From Actinomycetales bacterium (lineage in GTDB: Bacteria > Actinomycetota > Actinomycetes > Actinomycetales > Dermatophilaceae), in the NCBI GenBank assembly GCA_016711095.1, contig JADJTP010000003.1:620001-684000 (forward strand): a stretch of 64,000 nt of DNA. The letters run 5' to 3'. The notes beneath the pieces are model-generated. The model saw only the letters and a program-made list of their open reading frames with translations, was not told where the DNA came from and made no database searches. The position numbers were made by a program, and so were the translations under genes. Below, in pieces: positions 48,838 to 57,458 of the stretch (position 1 is its first letter; every line of letters begins with the position of its first letter).

Positions 48838-49572
48838 TCAGCGGCCCTGGTTGGCGACCGCAGCCGCTGCCGCGGCTGCCGCCTCGGGGTCGAGATACAG
48901 GCCGGGCCCGGTGGGCATGAAGTCCGTGCCGATCTCATACACGAGCGGCTGGCCGGTGGGGATGTTGAGCTCAGCGATCGCCGAGTCGCTGATGCCGTCG
49001 AGGTGCTTGACCAAGGCCCGCAGGCTGTTGCCGTGCGCCGTGACGAGGACCGTTTTGCCGGCGGCCAGGTCGGGGCAGATGGAGCCCTCCCAATAGGGCA
49101 TCATCCGGGCGATGACGTCCTTGAGGCACTCGGTGCGTGGGACCTCGATGTCCGCATAGCGAGGGTCGGTGGTCTGCGCCCACTCGTTGTCGAGGTCGAT
49201 GGGCGGCGGCGGAGTGTCGAACGAGCGCCGCCAGAGCATGAACTGCTCGTCGCCGTACTTATCCCGGGTCGCCGCCTTGTCCAAGCCTTGCAACGCACCG
49301 TAGTGGCGCTCGTTGAGCCGCCAGTCGCGCCGGACCGGGATCCAGTGCCGGTCGGCGGCGTCGAGCGCCAGGTTGGCGGTCGTGATCGCCCGACGCAGCA
49401 CGGACGTGTGCACGAGGTCGGGCAACACGCCCTTGTCCTTGAGCAGCCGCCCGCCGGAGACGGCCTCTTCGCGGCCCTGGTCGTTGAGGTCGACGTCGAC
49501 CCAGCCGGTGAAGAGACCCTTGGCGTTCCATTCGGAGTGACCGTGACGCAGCAGGATGAGGGTGTATGCCAT
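48838..49572 (-). CDS. gpmA: 2,3-bisphosphoglycerate-dependent phosphoglycerate mutase
   Basis: A 244-residue glycolytic mutase. The phosphohistidine is in LILLRHGHSEWNAKGLFTGWVDVDL. Other conserved segments are TSVLRRAITTANLAL, DWRLNERHYGALQGLDKA and VLVTAHGNSLRALVKHLDGISD. It interconverts 3- and 2-phosphoglycerate in the cytosol. An Ala-rich tail (EAAAAAAAAVANQGR) ends the protein. It neighbours the YbjN-mshA pair, as in Mycobacterium. Confidence 0.96.
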   Translation of the reverse strand: MAYTLILLRHGHSEWNAKGLFTGWVDVDLNDQGREEAVSGGRLLKDKGVLPDLVHTSVLRRAITTANLALDAADRHWIPVRRDWRLNERHYGALQGLDKAATRDKYGDEQFMLWRRSFDTPPPPIDLDNEWAQTTDPRYADIEVPRTECLKDVIARMMPYWEGSICPDLAAGKTVLVTAHGNSLRALVKHLDGISDSAIAELNIPTGQPLVYEIGTDFMPTGPGLYLDPEAAAAAAAAVANQGR

Positions 49573-49658
49573 GACGGTCAGCCTATGACCGACCGGTATG
49601 CCGCCGCCGGGCCGGGCGACGTCCGCTTCGTCACGCTCGTGCCGAGAAACGGTGGCGG

Positions 49659-50252
49659 TCAGTCGGGCGGCAGCGGCGCGACGGCATACGCGGGGTCGTC
49701 TTCGCTGCCCGCGAGGATCGCGCGGAAGGCCTCAAGGTTGGCCAGCGACTCGCCCCGAGCGACCCGCCAGGCCCATTCGCGTTTCATCGAGGTGAGGAAA
49801 CCGAGCACGAGCAAGTCGTTGAACGGTCCGTCGGCGGCGTTGAGGACCACCCCCATGAGGTGATCGAGCAGGGCGGCGTCCAGGGCGGTCGTCGGCAACT
49901 GGCCGCGCACCCAGACATCGCCGTCGTCGTCAATCGCATAGGAAAGCAACGGCATCCGCAGGTTGCGACGCAGAAGATATCGATAGACGCCCACGTGGTT
50001 CTCGTCGGGGTTGCGCACGACGAACGCGGTCACCGAGGTCGTCTGCTCCCCCACGATCAGCGAGGTGACCGTCTTGAGTTTGCGTTCGCCGGGCAGGGTC
50101 GCCACAATTTCGCCCGGGTGCGCCCCCGCCTCCCATGGGATTTCCGCGTCGTCGAGAAAGGCCGTGACTGCGGCATACCCGACTGTCGCTTCCCCCCCGG
50201 CATCACCCGTTGGCAGTGCCCCAGCGGCATCGCTGCCCTCCGGGTCGGTCAC
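49659..50252 (-). CDS. YbjN domain-containing protein
   Basis: A 197-residue protein. A low-complexity N-terminus of about 25 residues precedes the YbjN-type domain: FLDDAEIPWEAGAHPGEIVATLPGERKLKTVTSLIVGEQTTSVTAFVVRNPDENHVGVYRYLLRRNLRMPLLSYAIDDDGDVWVRGQLP. This fold resembles type III secretion chaperones, and its role in actinobacteria is unknown. The GTG at 50252 forms a GTGA overlap with the mshA stop. The mshA-ybjN-gpm order is conserved in actinobacteria. Confidence 0.88.
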   Translation of the reverse strand: MTDPEGSDAAGALPTGDAGGEATVGYAAVTAFLDDAEIPWEAGAHPGEIVATLPGERKLKTVTSLIVGEQTTSVTAFVVRNPDENHVGVYRYLLRRNLRMPLLSYAIDDDGDVWVRGQLPTTALDAALLDHLMGVVLNAADGPFNDLLVLGFLTSMKREWAWRVARGESLANLEAFRAILAGSEDDPAYAVAPLPPD

Positions 50253-51556
50253 GGGATGACCGCCGAGGGCACCCCCACCAGCAGGTTCGCCCCGGTGATC
50301 GGCATCGCGGTCTGGTTGCGGCATGCCTCACCGTAGGCCTGCAGCAGCCGCTCTGTCGTGCTTCCCCACCCGAATCCGCTCGCATGGCGGACGGCGCGCC
50401 GGCCCAGCTCGTCACGGTGGGCCTCGTCGGCCAGCAACCCGCCGATCGTGTCGGCCCACAGGCCCACGTCGTGACCAGGCACGAGCACGCCGCCGTCGCC
50501 GACCGCCGTCGGCAGCCCGCCGACCTTGGCCGCGACCACCGGGGTGCCGCACGCCAGGGCCTCGATCGCAACCAGCCCGAACGACTCGTTGTAGGACGGC
50601 ACGGTCACGAGGTCGGCCGCGCGATACCAGCGAGCCAGGGTCACCCGATCGACCGGCGGCACGAACCGCACGTATGCCGCGAGCCCCAAGTCCGCGACGA
50701 GCTCGCCGAGCTGCTCGGGATGCTCCAGACCAGAGCCGCTCGGGCCGCCGATGATGGCGACAACGAGGTCGTCCGGGGTCCAGTGCGGGTTGGCGTCAAG
50801 AAGCCGACGGGCAGCCTTGACGAGCAGGTCGGGTGCCTTGAGAGGCTGGATCCGCCCGACGAAGAGCAGGATGTTGGCCCGCAGCGGCAGCCCGAGGCGG
50901 CCGCGGGCGGCATACCGGTCTCCGGGGGCAAAAAGGTCCAGGTCGACACCCGGCGGGACGACGGAGACACGGGTGGGGTCGGCTCCGTAGAGCTCGACGA
51001 GCTGGCAGGCCTCATCGACGGTGTTGGCAACAAGGCGGTCGGCTGCCTCGACGACCTGCGCCTCGCCGATTTCGCGGCCCTGCGGCTCCGGGCTGTCACC
51101 CACGGCAAGCGCCGCGTTCTTGACCCGGGCCATCGTGTGCATGGTGTGCACCAGCGGGGTACGCCATCGGTCGGCAGCGAGCCAGCCGACCTGTCCGGAG
51201 AGCCAGTAGTGCGAGTGGACGAGGTCGAACCAACCCTCTGGGCGAGCCGCCCCGGCCCGCATGACACCGGCCGCGAAGGCGCACAGCTGACCGGGGAGGT
51301 CGTGCTTGGACAGGCCCTCATACGGTCCTGCCGTGACATGACGGACGGTGACCCCCGGCGCCAGCTCCAGTGTCGGGGGCAGGGTTCCGGTCGTGGCGCG
51401 GGTGAAGATCTCGACCTCGCGGCCCCGGCGCGCCAGTTGCTTGGCCACCTCGGCGACATAGACGTTGAGCCCGCCCGCGTCGCCCGTGCCGGGTTGATCC
51501 ACCGGAGAGGTGTGGACGCTGATCATCGCAATGCGGCGGATCTGCTCCGGTGTCAC
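50249..51556 (-). CDS. mshA: D-inositol-3-phosphate glycosyltransferase (mycothiol synthesis)
   Basis: A 435-residue GT4 retaining glycosyltransferase. The N-terminal domain has RIAMISVHTSPVDQPGTGDAGGLNVYVAEVAKQLARRGREVEIFTR. The C-terminal domain has LLFVGRIQPLKAPDLLVKAARRL, LARWYRAADLVTVPSYNESFGLVAIEALACGTPVVAAKVGGLPTAV, with the EX7E motif in ESFGLVAIE. It joins UDP-GlcNAc to inositol-3-phosphate, the first step of mycothiol synthesis. The GTG at 51556 follows GAGGAAGGGG; the longer frame upstream is Arg-rich and unconserved. Confidence 0.94.
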   Translation of the reverse strand: MTPEQIRRIAMISVHTSPVDQPGTGDAGGLNVYVAEVAKQLARRGREVEIFTRATTGTLPPTLELAPGVTVRHVTAGPYEGLSKHDLPGQLCAFAAGVMRAGAARPEGWFDLVHSHYWLSGQVGWLAADRWRTPLVHTMHTMARVKNAALAVGDSPEPQGREIGEAQVVEAADRLVANTVDEACQLVELYGADPTRVSVVPPGVDLDLFAPGDRYAARGRLGLPLRANILLFVGRIQPLKAPDLLVKAARRLLDANPHWTPDDLVVAIIGGPSGSGLEHPEQLGELVADLGLAAYVRFVPPVDRVTLARWYRAADLVTVPSYNESFGLVAIEALACGTPVVAAKVGGLPTAVGDGGVLVPGHDVGLWADTIGGLLADEAHRDELGRRAVRHASGFGWGSTTERLLQAYGEACRNQTAMPITGANLLVGVPSAVIP

Positions 51557-51730
51557 GGCGGCGCCCCTTCCTCGGTCGACAGTGGCTCGGTGCGCGCGCC
51601 GGTGCAGGCGCCCGGTGCACGCATCGGGTGACAACACGGAGGCCGCTGTCGAGATTCCCAGCCGAGATTCCCAGTCGGGATCAGTTCCGGGTCGGGATCC
51701 GCGCCGGGGCGGGCGGCATACAGTGCCGAT

Positions 51731-52555
51731 GTGCGGCAGCCGAGACCTCAGGGACGGATCACTCGGGGCACGACCAACCCCAACCGCCTGCGGCGCTGCG
51801 ACCGGTGGCTGGCCGGCCCGCAGGCGTGGCGACTGCGACGGCCGCACGAGGCGCCGATCGTGGTCGACCTCGGGTATGGCGCGTCCCCGGTCACCACGGT
51901 CGAACTGCACGAGCGGCTACGCCGGGTGCGCTCCGACGTGCACGTGATCGGCCTGGAGATCGACCCCGCACGGGTGGCGGCGGCGACCGGGCTAGCGCGG
52001 CTGGGCCTGGACTTCGGCCTCGGTGGCTTCGAGTTGCCGACGCCCGGGGGCGCACCCATCACGATCGTGCGGGCCTTCAACGTGCTACGGCAATATGACG
52101 AGGCCGAGGTGGAGCAGATCTGGCAGCGCCTGCGCGGGCGGCTGACACCGGACGGCATCGTCGTCGATGGCACCTGCGACGAACTCGGGCGTCTCGCAAG
52201 CTGGGTGACCCTCGATCGACGCGGCCCTGTGAGCCTGACGATCTCGCTGCGGCTGCGCGGCCTGGCGACCCCCGCCACGGTCGCCGAACGCCTGCCCAAG
52301 GCGCTGATTCACCACAACGTGCCCGGCCAACGCGTGCACGACGCCCTCGGCGCGCTGGATCAAGCGTGGCGGTATGCCGCGCCGCTGGCGGGATACGGCG
52401 TGCGCGACCGGTTCGTCGCGACCTCGATCCGGCTTCGAGAACAGGGCTGGCCGGTGCTCGACGGCCCGGCCAGGTGGCGCCTCGGCGAGCTCTCGCTGGC
52501 GTGGTCGGCGCTCGAGCCGACGGGGCCCGGTCTCCGGTCGAGCGGGCGCGGGTGA
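51731..52555 (+). CDS. Class I SAM-dependent methyltransferase-like protein
   Basis: A 274-residue protein with a Rossmann methyltransferase start: APIVVDLGYGASPVTTVELHERLR (motif I), DVHVIGLEIDPARVAAA (acidic loop), and FNVLRQYDEAEVEQIWQRLRGRLTPDGIVVDGTCDELGR (post motifs). The C-terminal half is actinobacteria-specific. Similar genes diverge from mshA in other actinobacteria; the substrate is unknown. The GTG start is not strongly supported by a ribosome binding site. Confidence 0.82.
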   Translation: MRQPRPQGRITRGTTNPNRLRRCDRWLAGPQAWRLRRPHEAPIVVDLGYGASPVTTVELHERLRRVRSDVHVIGLEIDPARVAAATGLARLGLDFGLGGFELPTPGGAPITIVRAFNVLRQYDEAEVEQIWQRLRGRLTPDGIVVDGTCDELGRLASWVTLDRRGPVSLTISLRLRGLATPATVAERLPKALIHHNVPGQRVHDALGALDQAWRYAAPLAGYGVRDRFVATSIRLREQGWPVLDGPARWRLGELSLAWSALEPTGPGLRSSGRG

Positions 52556-52562
52556 CTCGGCG

Positions 52563-53069
52563 TCAGGCGCTCGTTGCGCCGTCTGCCTCCGAGGTCGTCG
52601 CATCGGCCGTGCTGTCGCTGTCCGGCTGGGAGTCGACCGGGGGATCGGGGCGTGCGTAATCGTCCTCGAGCCGCACGATGTCGCTCTCGTCGAAGAAGCC
52701 GAAGCCCACCTCCAGGATGCGCCCTGCGGTGTCGCCGACGTTGGCGATGCGATGGACGGACCCGCGCGGGACCCACACCGTGTCACCGACTTCCGCGCTC
52801 CACGAGACGCCGTCGACGGTCACCTGGATCGGAACGTCAAGGACGTGCCACATCTCGCCGCGGTGCTCGTGTTGCTGCAGGCTGAGCCGGTGACCGGGCT
52901 GCACGGTGATCGTCTTGACCGTCACCGTCTCGTTGGAGACGAATTGCTTGAACGACCCCCAGGGCCGCTCCGCAACGAAGATGTCAACCGTCGGGTTGCG
53001 GGTGCCGAACGTGTACTCGTCACGGTGGTGCTTGACGGGTGGTGGGATCACCGGTTTGAGATCGTTCAC
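52563..53069 (-). CDS. Cupin protein of the mannose-6-phosphate isomerase type II family
   Basis: A 168-residue single-domain cupin: VAERPWGSFKQFVSNETVTVKTITVQPGHRLSLQQHEHRGEMWHVLD (metal-binding QxHxHR...E), then VGDTVWVPRGSVHRIANVGDTAGRILEVGFG. The domain equals the isomerase part of bifunctional GDP-mannose pyrophosphorylase/phosphomannose isomerases. It lacks the nucleotidyltransferase half, so it may act alone on sugar phosphates. A hydrophilic tail rich in Asp, Ser and Thr follows residue 135. Confidence 0.87.
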   Translation of the reverse strand: MNDLKPVIPPPVKHHRDEYTFGTRNPTVDIFVAERPWGSFKQFVSNETVTVKTITVQPGHRLSLQQHEHRGEMWHVLDVPIQVTVDGVSWSAEVGDTVWVPRGSVHRIANVGDTAGRILEVGFGFFDESDIVRLEDDYARPDPPVDSQPDSDSTADATTSEADGATSA

Positions 53070-53194
53070 GATGCTCCTTGGTGCCGTTCGCGAATGCTCC
53101 GGCTAGCCCACCAGTATGCCGCACCCACTGCGCGGCCCTGCGCGGCGCGAGCGTTTGCGCGGCGCCAGCGTTCGGGCGCCGCTCAGCCGAAGGC

Positions 53195-53512
53195 TCACCA
53201 CGGTCCGTACGGCCCCGATCGGCCACCCCGGCCGGTCACCTGCGCCAGGGCGGGGCGCACGTCAGCGAGATAGACCGCTGCAGCCACGAAGGCGATGACG
53301 CCGAACATCGACAGCACGGAGGTGACGAAGCCGACCGCCACCGCGACCCCGAGGATGGCCACCCAGAAGGTCTTGGTGCGTTTGCCGGCGGCCACGAAGG
53401 CGTCCGGACGGTGTCTGACGGCGTCAACGAGGGCGAGTACTTCGGCGCCGAGCGCGACTACCCACAGCACCAGGACGATGAGCGACTGGGCGGAGCCGAT
53501 CGCAGAGGACAT
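53195..53512 (-). CDS. DUF2516 family membrane protein
   Basis: A 105-residue protein with three hydrophobic segments: SLIVLVLWVVALGAEVLALVDAV, TFWVAILGVAVAVGFVTSVL and FGVIAFVAAAVYLADVRPAL. The family is restricted to actinobacteria and its function is unknown. Its proximity to the hbhA-like gene and XRE regulator mirrors the Mycobacterium Rv0474-Rv0476 neighbourhood, here interrupted by dtd and an asparaginase gene. Confidence 0.85.
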   Translation of the reverse strand: MSSAIGSAQSLIVLVLWVVALGAEVLALVDAVRHRPDAFVAAGKRTKTFWVAILGVAVAVGFVTSVLSMFGVIAFVAAAVYLADVRPALAQVTGRGGRSGPYGPW

Positions 53513-53533
53513 GGGCGAACCTTTCCGGTCTGA

Positions 53534-54013
53534 TCAGACCTCGAGCACGAGGGTCACCGGACCGTCGTTCACCAGATGAACCATCATGTGGGCACCGAAG
53601 GTTCCCGTCGCCACCGCCACGCCACGCGAGCGCAGCGCGTCGGCCACCGCCTCGACCAGCGGCTCGGCGATCGGGCCGGACGCCGCCGCCGACCATGAGG
53701 GCCGCCTGCCCTTACGGACGTCCCCATAGAGCGTGAACTGGCTGATGAGCAGCACGGGCAGGTCGGCCTCTAGCAGGGATATCTCGCGACCCGGGCTCCG
53801 CTCGCCGTCGTCGTCGCCGCCGCCATCCCCACCGGAGGCACCGGGGAAGATCCGCAGCTCAGCGATCTTGCGAGCCAACCAGGAGACCTCGGTCGGTCCG
53901 TCGCCGTGGGTCACCCCGACGAACGCCACCAGACCGGGTCCAGCGAGTTGCCCGACGACGGCCCCGTCGACCTCGACCCGAGCCTGGGCGACCCGCTGCA
54001 CCACGGCACGCAT
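53534..54013 (-). CDS. dtd: D-aminoacyl-tRNA deacylase
   Basis: A 159-residue proofreading enzyme: MRAVVQRVAQARVEVDGAVVGQLAGPGLVAFVGVTHGD at the start, LLISQFTLYGDVRKGRRPSW (the SQFTLYG motif) in the middle and GTFGAHMMVHLVNDGPVTLVLEV (Gly-cisPro-equivalent region) at the end. It hydrolyses D-amino acids from tRNA. A Gly/Asp-rich insert near residues 57-72 is unusual for the family. Confidence 0.94.
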   Translation of the reverse strand: MRAVVQRVAQARVEVDGAVVGQLAGPGLVAFVGVTHGDGPTEVSWLARKIAELRIFPGASGGDGGGDDDGERSPGREISLLEADLPVLLISQFTLYGDVRKGRRPSWSAAASGPIAEPLVEAVADALRSRGVAVATGTFGAHMMVHLVNDGPVTLVLEV

Positions 54014-54028
54014 CGGGAGCCTCCGGCC

Positions 54029-55036
54029 TCAGATCCCGACCGCGACGATCGCCCCGACCGGACGCCCATGGCCGAGCACCGGGGCGTCTTCGAGGGCGGC
54101 ATACGCGGATGGTGACCCGACGCCGAGGCGACGCAGGATGGCCGCGAGGATGACCGCCTTGGCCCGAGGGTGCCCGTCGGCCACCTTGAGGGCGATCCCT
54201 CGGCCGTCGGCCAGGCCCACGGCATACACGGATTCGGCTCCGTCCTTGGCAACCAGCCCCGGGGTCTCGCGGATCAGGGTGGTGACCTGCCGCCGGGAGC
54301 CGCCGAGCAGCTCGGGGTGAGCACGGATCGCCTCGGCGACCCCCGCCTCGGGGCTTCCTGGCGCCGTGGCCGGAGCCGCGGCGATCCGACCGAAGGCGGC
54401 GGCAAGCCCCTGCAGCGGTATGCCGTGCAGCGGCGCCCCGCACCCGTCGACGGCGAGCGCGCCGATCGGACCGGCGGTGAGGCGTTCGACGGCAGCGGTG
54501 ATCGCCTGCTGCACGGGGTGTTCGGGGTCGAGATAGGTGGCTCGATCCCAGCCGTGGCGGGCCGCCGTGGCAAGCATCCCGGCGTGTTTGCCCGAGCAGT
54601 TCTGGGCCAGCGACGTCTTGCCGTAGCCGGCGCGGATCCACGCCTCGCGCTCGATCTCGTCGACCGGGTAATCGGGGGTGTTACGCAGGTCGGCCTCGCC
54701 GAGAGCGGCGCCGTGCAGGATCTCCAGCGCTGTGCGCAGATGGAACGACTCGCCGGAGTGACTCGCGCACACCAGCGCGAGCTGCTCGGATGGCAGGTCG
54801 AGGCCGGCTTCGAGCATCCCCACGGCTTGGATCGGTTTGTTGGCCGAACGGGGGAAGATCAGCCCCGTCGGGACACCCCAGGCCTGCTCGATGGACCCGT
54901 CCGGGCGGGTAAGCACGGCGGTGGCGCGGTGGACGCTCTCGACGACCCCGCTCCGCACGACCTGGGCGAGGACGGGCGCCTCCGTGAGGGCCGCAGAGAC
55001 GGCCAATGGGGCGGGCGGGGCGAGAGGGCGCGGCAC
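54029..55036 (-). CDS. Asparaginase (asparaginase_II / AnsA-like, PF06089 type)
   Basis: A 335-residue protein of the thermolabile-type asparaginase family. Signatures are VRSGVVESVHRATAVLTRPDGSIEQAWG, FPRSANKPIQAVGMLEAG, VCASHSGESFH, AQNCSGKHAGMLATA, DGCGAPLHGIPLQGLAAAFGRIA and the GIALKVADGHPRAKAVI tail. It would deamidate L-asparagine in the cytosol. It starts 16 bases upstream of dtd in the same direction; joint transcription is likely. Confidence 0.9.
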   Translation of the reverse strand: MPRPLAPPAPLAVSAALTEAPVLAQVVRSGVVESVHRATAVLTRPDGSIEQAWGVPTGLIFPRSANKPIQAVGMLEAGLDLPSEQLALVCASHSGESFHLRTALEILHGAALGEADLRNTPDYPVDEIEREAWIRAGYGKTSLAQNCSGKHAGMLATAARHGWDRATYLDPEHPVQQAITAAVERLTAGPIGALAVDGCGAPLHGIPLQGLAAAFGRIAAAPATAPGSPEAGVAEAIRAHPELLGGSRRQVTTLIRETPGLVAKDGAESVYAVGLADGRGIALKVADGHPRAKAVILAAILRRLGVGSPSAYAALEDAPVLGHGRPVGAIVAVGI

Positions 55037-55127
55037 CCGGCAAGTGTGTCAGAGCACGGCATACGGGCGGGTATGCCAGTGGGCCGGCCCCCGCAGGGAC
55101 CGGCCCACCGTGTTGGATCGGGCGGAC

Positions 55128-55901
55128 TCAGTCGCCGACCTTTTCAGCAGCCGTCTGGGTGGCCGTGGTGGCCTTGGCGGCGGTCTTGCGCACACCGGTG
55201 CGGGTGGCGCGGGTGCGGGCCGTCGTCTTCCTGGCGCCGGCCTGGGCCGTCGTCGACGTCCTGCGGGCGGCGGCGCGGGTGCGTGCGGCGGAGGCCTTGA
55301 CGGTGTCTGCGACGACCTCGGCGTCCTTCTCGACCGTTGCCGCGACCTTGTTCGCCACGACCCTGGCCTCGCGGCCGGCGGTCTTGAGGGTCGCCACGGC
55401 GGCCTTCTCGGTCTCAGCGGCGGCCTTGCGGGCGGTGGTCACTGCGCCCTTGCCTGCGGCGACAGTGGTCCGGACCTGAGCCTTGAGGTCCTTGGTGGAC
55501 TGCTGGTTGCGGATCCGCCTGACGAGGTCCTCGCCCCGGTCGGCGAGCTCCTCGACGGTGGCCTGGGCCTTGGTGGCGAGCTCGATGCTGTGGCCGACGG
55601 CGTTGGCCGGAGCGGTCTGCACGTCGTGCGCGGTGACGGACAGGCGCTTGGCCAAGCCGTCCTGGATCTTGCCGAGGTTCTTCTGGATCTTGGCGATGTC
55701 CTTCTGGAAGCGCTCGGCCTCCTTGCGCAGGCTCTTGGAGTCCAATTCGCGAGCGATCTGGACGAAGTGCACCTGGGTCTCGCGGATCTTCTCCACAGCC
55801 AGGTCGGTGGCACCGACAACGGCCATGAGCTGAACTCGGGCGTCGCCGGCCGTCTTGTGGAGGTCCTTCTTCATATCGTGAATGCTGGTCTTGCGTGCCA
55901 T
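55128..55901 (-). CDS. Heparin-binding hemagglutinin (HbhA)-like protein
   Basis: A 257-residue protein. The N-terminal 110 residues form a helical, coiled-coil-prone region (VQLMAVVGATDLAVEKIRETQVHFVQIARELDSKSLRKEAERFQKDIAKIQ). The C-terminal half is Ala/Lys/Arg/Thr-rich (KAAAETEKAAVATLKTAG, AARTRAAARRTSTTAQAGARKTTARTRATRTGVRKTAAK), as in the adhesin HbhA, where such repeats bind heparan sulfate. In environmental actinobacteria a DNA-binding or membrane-associated role is equally possible. The ATG at 55901 follows AGGAGGA. Confidence 0.82.
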   Translation of the reverse strand: MARKTSIHDMKKDLHKTAGDARVQLMAVVGATDLAVEKIRETQVHFVQIARELDSKSLRKEAERFQKDIAKIQKNLGKIQDGLAKRLSVTAHDVQTAPANAVGHSIELATKAQATVEELADRGEDLVRRIRNQQSTKDLKAQVRTTVAAGKGAVTTARKAAAETEKAAVATLKTAGREARVVANKVAATVEKDAEVVADTVKASAARTRAAARRTSTTAQAGARKTTARTRATRTGVRKTAAKATTATQTAAEKVGD

Positions 55902-55914
55902 TGCTGGGTCCTCC

Positions 55915-56412
55915 TCAGGATTCGGGTGACACGTCGGGGGTTTGAGCAGCCGACCGTGAGGCCGGCCCGGCCGCAGAGGCGGCCAGTGTGTCGTGCGTGT
56001 TGTGCGGGGTTCGCGCGGTCGGCATGATCTGCACGGTCGGCGCGGCCGTGGTCCGCGCCGTCGGCGCGGGACCATCGACGAAGGAGCGGTAGACGTCCAC
56101 GAGCACCTGACGCTGCCGATCGGTGAGGCCCGGATCAGCGGCGATGGCCGAGAGCACCGTGTGGTGGCTCGTCGGCACGGCTGCCTCGTCGAGGATGCCG
56201 GCTTGGATGTACAGCGACTCGGCCGAGACCTGCAGCCCCCGCGCGATCTGCTGGAGTATCTCGGCGCTGGGCTTCTTCAGCCCCCGTTCGATCTGGGAAA
56301 GATAGGGGTTGGAGATGCCCGCGAGTTGGGACAGCTGACGGACCGAGAGCTTGGCGGCCTGGCGCTGTTCGCGCAGGTAGCCGCCTAGGTCGAGCATCAG
56401 TGTCGGTGTCAC
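55915..56412 (-). CDS. XRE-family helix-turn-helix regulator (Rv0474-like)
   Basis: A 165-residue regulator. The N-terminal HTH_3 domain is LGGYLREQRQAAKLSVRQLSQLAGISNPYLSQIERGLKKPSAEILQQIARGLQV. ESLYIQAGILDE, a helical LTDRQRQVLVDVYRSFVD segment and a low-complexity tail follow. It precedes the hbhA-like gene by 13 bases, as Rv0474 precedes hbhA in Mycobacterium. The start is uncertain: GTG at 56412 has a close GGAG, and ATG at 56397 lies five codons later. A palindromic element lies directly upstream. Confidence 0.88.
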   Translation of the reverse strand: MTPTLMLDLGGYLREQRQAAKLSVRQLSQLAGISNPYLSQIERGLKKPSAEILQQIARGLQVSAESLYIQAGILDEAAVPTSHHTVLSAIAADPGLTDRQRQVLVDVYRSFVDGPAPTARTTAAPTVQIMPTARTPHNTHDTLAASAAGPASRSAAQTPDVSPES

Positions 56413-56423
56413 AGCTCCATTAT

Positions 56424-56450
56424 GTTTGCTGTAGTTAGCACAACGCAAAC
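56424..56450. promoter_or_regulatory. GTTTGC/GCAAAC inverted repeat upstream of the XRE regulator
   Basis: GTTTGC (56424-56429) and GCAAAC (56445-56450) are perfect inverted half-sites 15 bases apart, in an AT-richer patch 12 bases before the regulator start. The position fits autoregulation by the XRE protein. Confidence 0.4.
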
Positions 56451-56501
56451 TCAAGGCAGCGTGAGGCTGAGCACGCCCGGTGAGCGGGGGCACACCGGTG
56501 C

Positions 56502-57347
56502 TCAGCGGGTGCGGCGGTCCTCGATCCCGAGCAGCTCGCGCGCTTGGCCCGTCGTCAGCGGCGGCCGCTGCATGAGCACGGCCAGGGACGCCGCCCGCTC
56601 GACGAGTTCGGCGTTGTGCTCGACTGGGCGGCCCCGCGCGAAGACCGTGTTGTCCTCCATGCCGACCCGCAGATGGCCCCCGGCAGCCAAGGCTGCCGCG
56701 AGGATCGGCAGGTGCGCACGGCCGATCCCCGTCGCCGACCAGCTCGTCACCTCGGGCGGGAGCATGGCCACCCCAGCACACAGAGCTTGGATCGTGCCTG
56801 GCATCGCTCCGGGCACGCCGGTGACGAAGTCGACGTGCACCTTGCCGCCGAAGGGCAGGCCGCACGTGTCGATCAGGCGCCGCAGGGCATGGACGTGACC
56901 GAGGTCGAACAGCTCGAACTCCGGCACGATCCGGCGCTCCTGGGCGAGCCGATAGAGATCGACCATGAAGCCCCAGGGGTTGAGGAAGACGTCGTCCCCG
57001 AAGTTCGTCGAGCCGCAGGTGAGCGAGCAGGAGTCGGGATCGGCGTCCAGAACCTTCAGCCGCGCGGCGAGCGGGTCGTGCACCGAGCCGCCTGTCGACA
57101 ACTGGACGACGAGGTCGCTCGCCTCGCGGACGGCGACCACCGCCTCACGCAGCAGGGCGGCGTCGAGCGTTGGGCGGTGATCGCGGTCGCGGACGTGGAT
57201 GTGGATCACGCTGGCACCGGCCGCCTCGCACCGAGAGGCCGTCTCGACGAGCTCCTCGAGAGTCGTCGGCAGGGCGGGCAGGTCGGCCTTGGCGGTCTCG
57301 GCGCCGGTCGGCGCCACGGTGATGAGCGTGCCGTGCACGGAAGTCAT
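56502..57347 (-). CDS. Beta-keto acid cleavage enzyme (BKACE, DUF849 family)
   Basis: A 281-residue TIM-barrel enzyme related to 3-keto-5-aminohexanoate cleavage enzyme. It shows TLITVAPTGAETAKADLPALPTTLEELVE and ASVIHIHVRDRDHRPTLDAAL with the zinc-binding HxH. LVVQLSTGG, EFELFDLGHVHAL, HVDFVTGVPGAMPGT and GGHLRVGMEDNTVFARG are also present. BKACEs condense beta-keto acids with acetyl-CoA and split off acetoacetate; the specific substrate is not predictable. It is a single gene between the XRE regulator and ygfZ. Confidence 0.9.
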   Translation of the reverse strand: MTSVHGTLITVAPTGAETAKADLPALPTTLEELVETASRCEAAGASVIHIHVRDRDHRPTLDAALLREAVVAVREASDLVVQLSTGGSVHDPLAARLKVLDADPDSCSLTCGSTNFGDDVFLNPWGFMVDLYRLAQERRIVPEFELFDLGHVHALRRLIDTCGLPFGGKVHVDFVTGVPGAMPGTIQALCAGVAMLPPEVTSWSATGIGRAHLPILAAALAAGGHLRVGMEDNTVFARGRPVEHNAELVERAASLAVLMQRPPLTTGQARELLGIEDRRTR

Positions 57348-57458
57348 GCGGCCATTCTTTCAGATCGCCGAAGATCTTGCGGTGTTCGAACGTTCACGCA
57401 ACCAGACCTCCCGCGTGGCCGCGTTTCGGGCGGCAGGTCGGGCATCCTGTCGCGCCGC

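Noticed and set aside
50210..51631. 473-codon plus-strand frame opposite mshA
   Set aside because: A shadow of the glycosyltransferase gene on the other strand.
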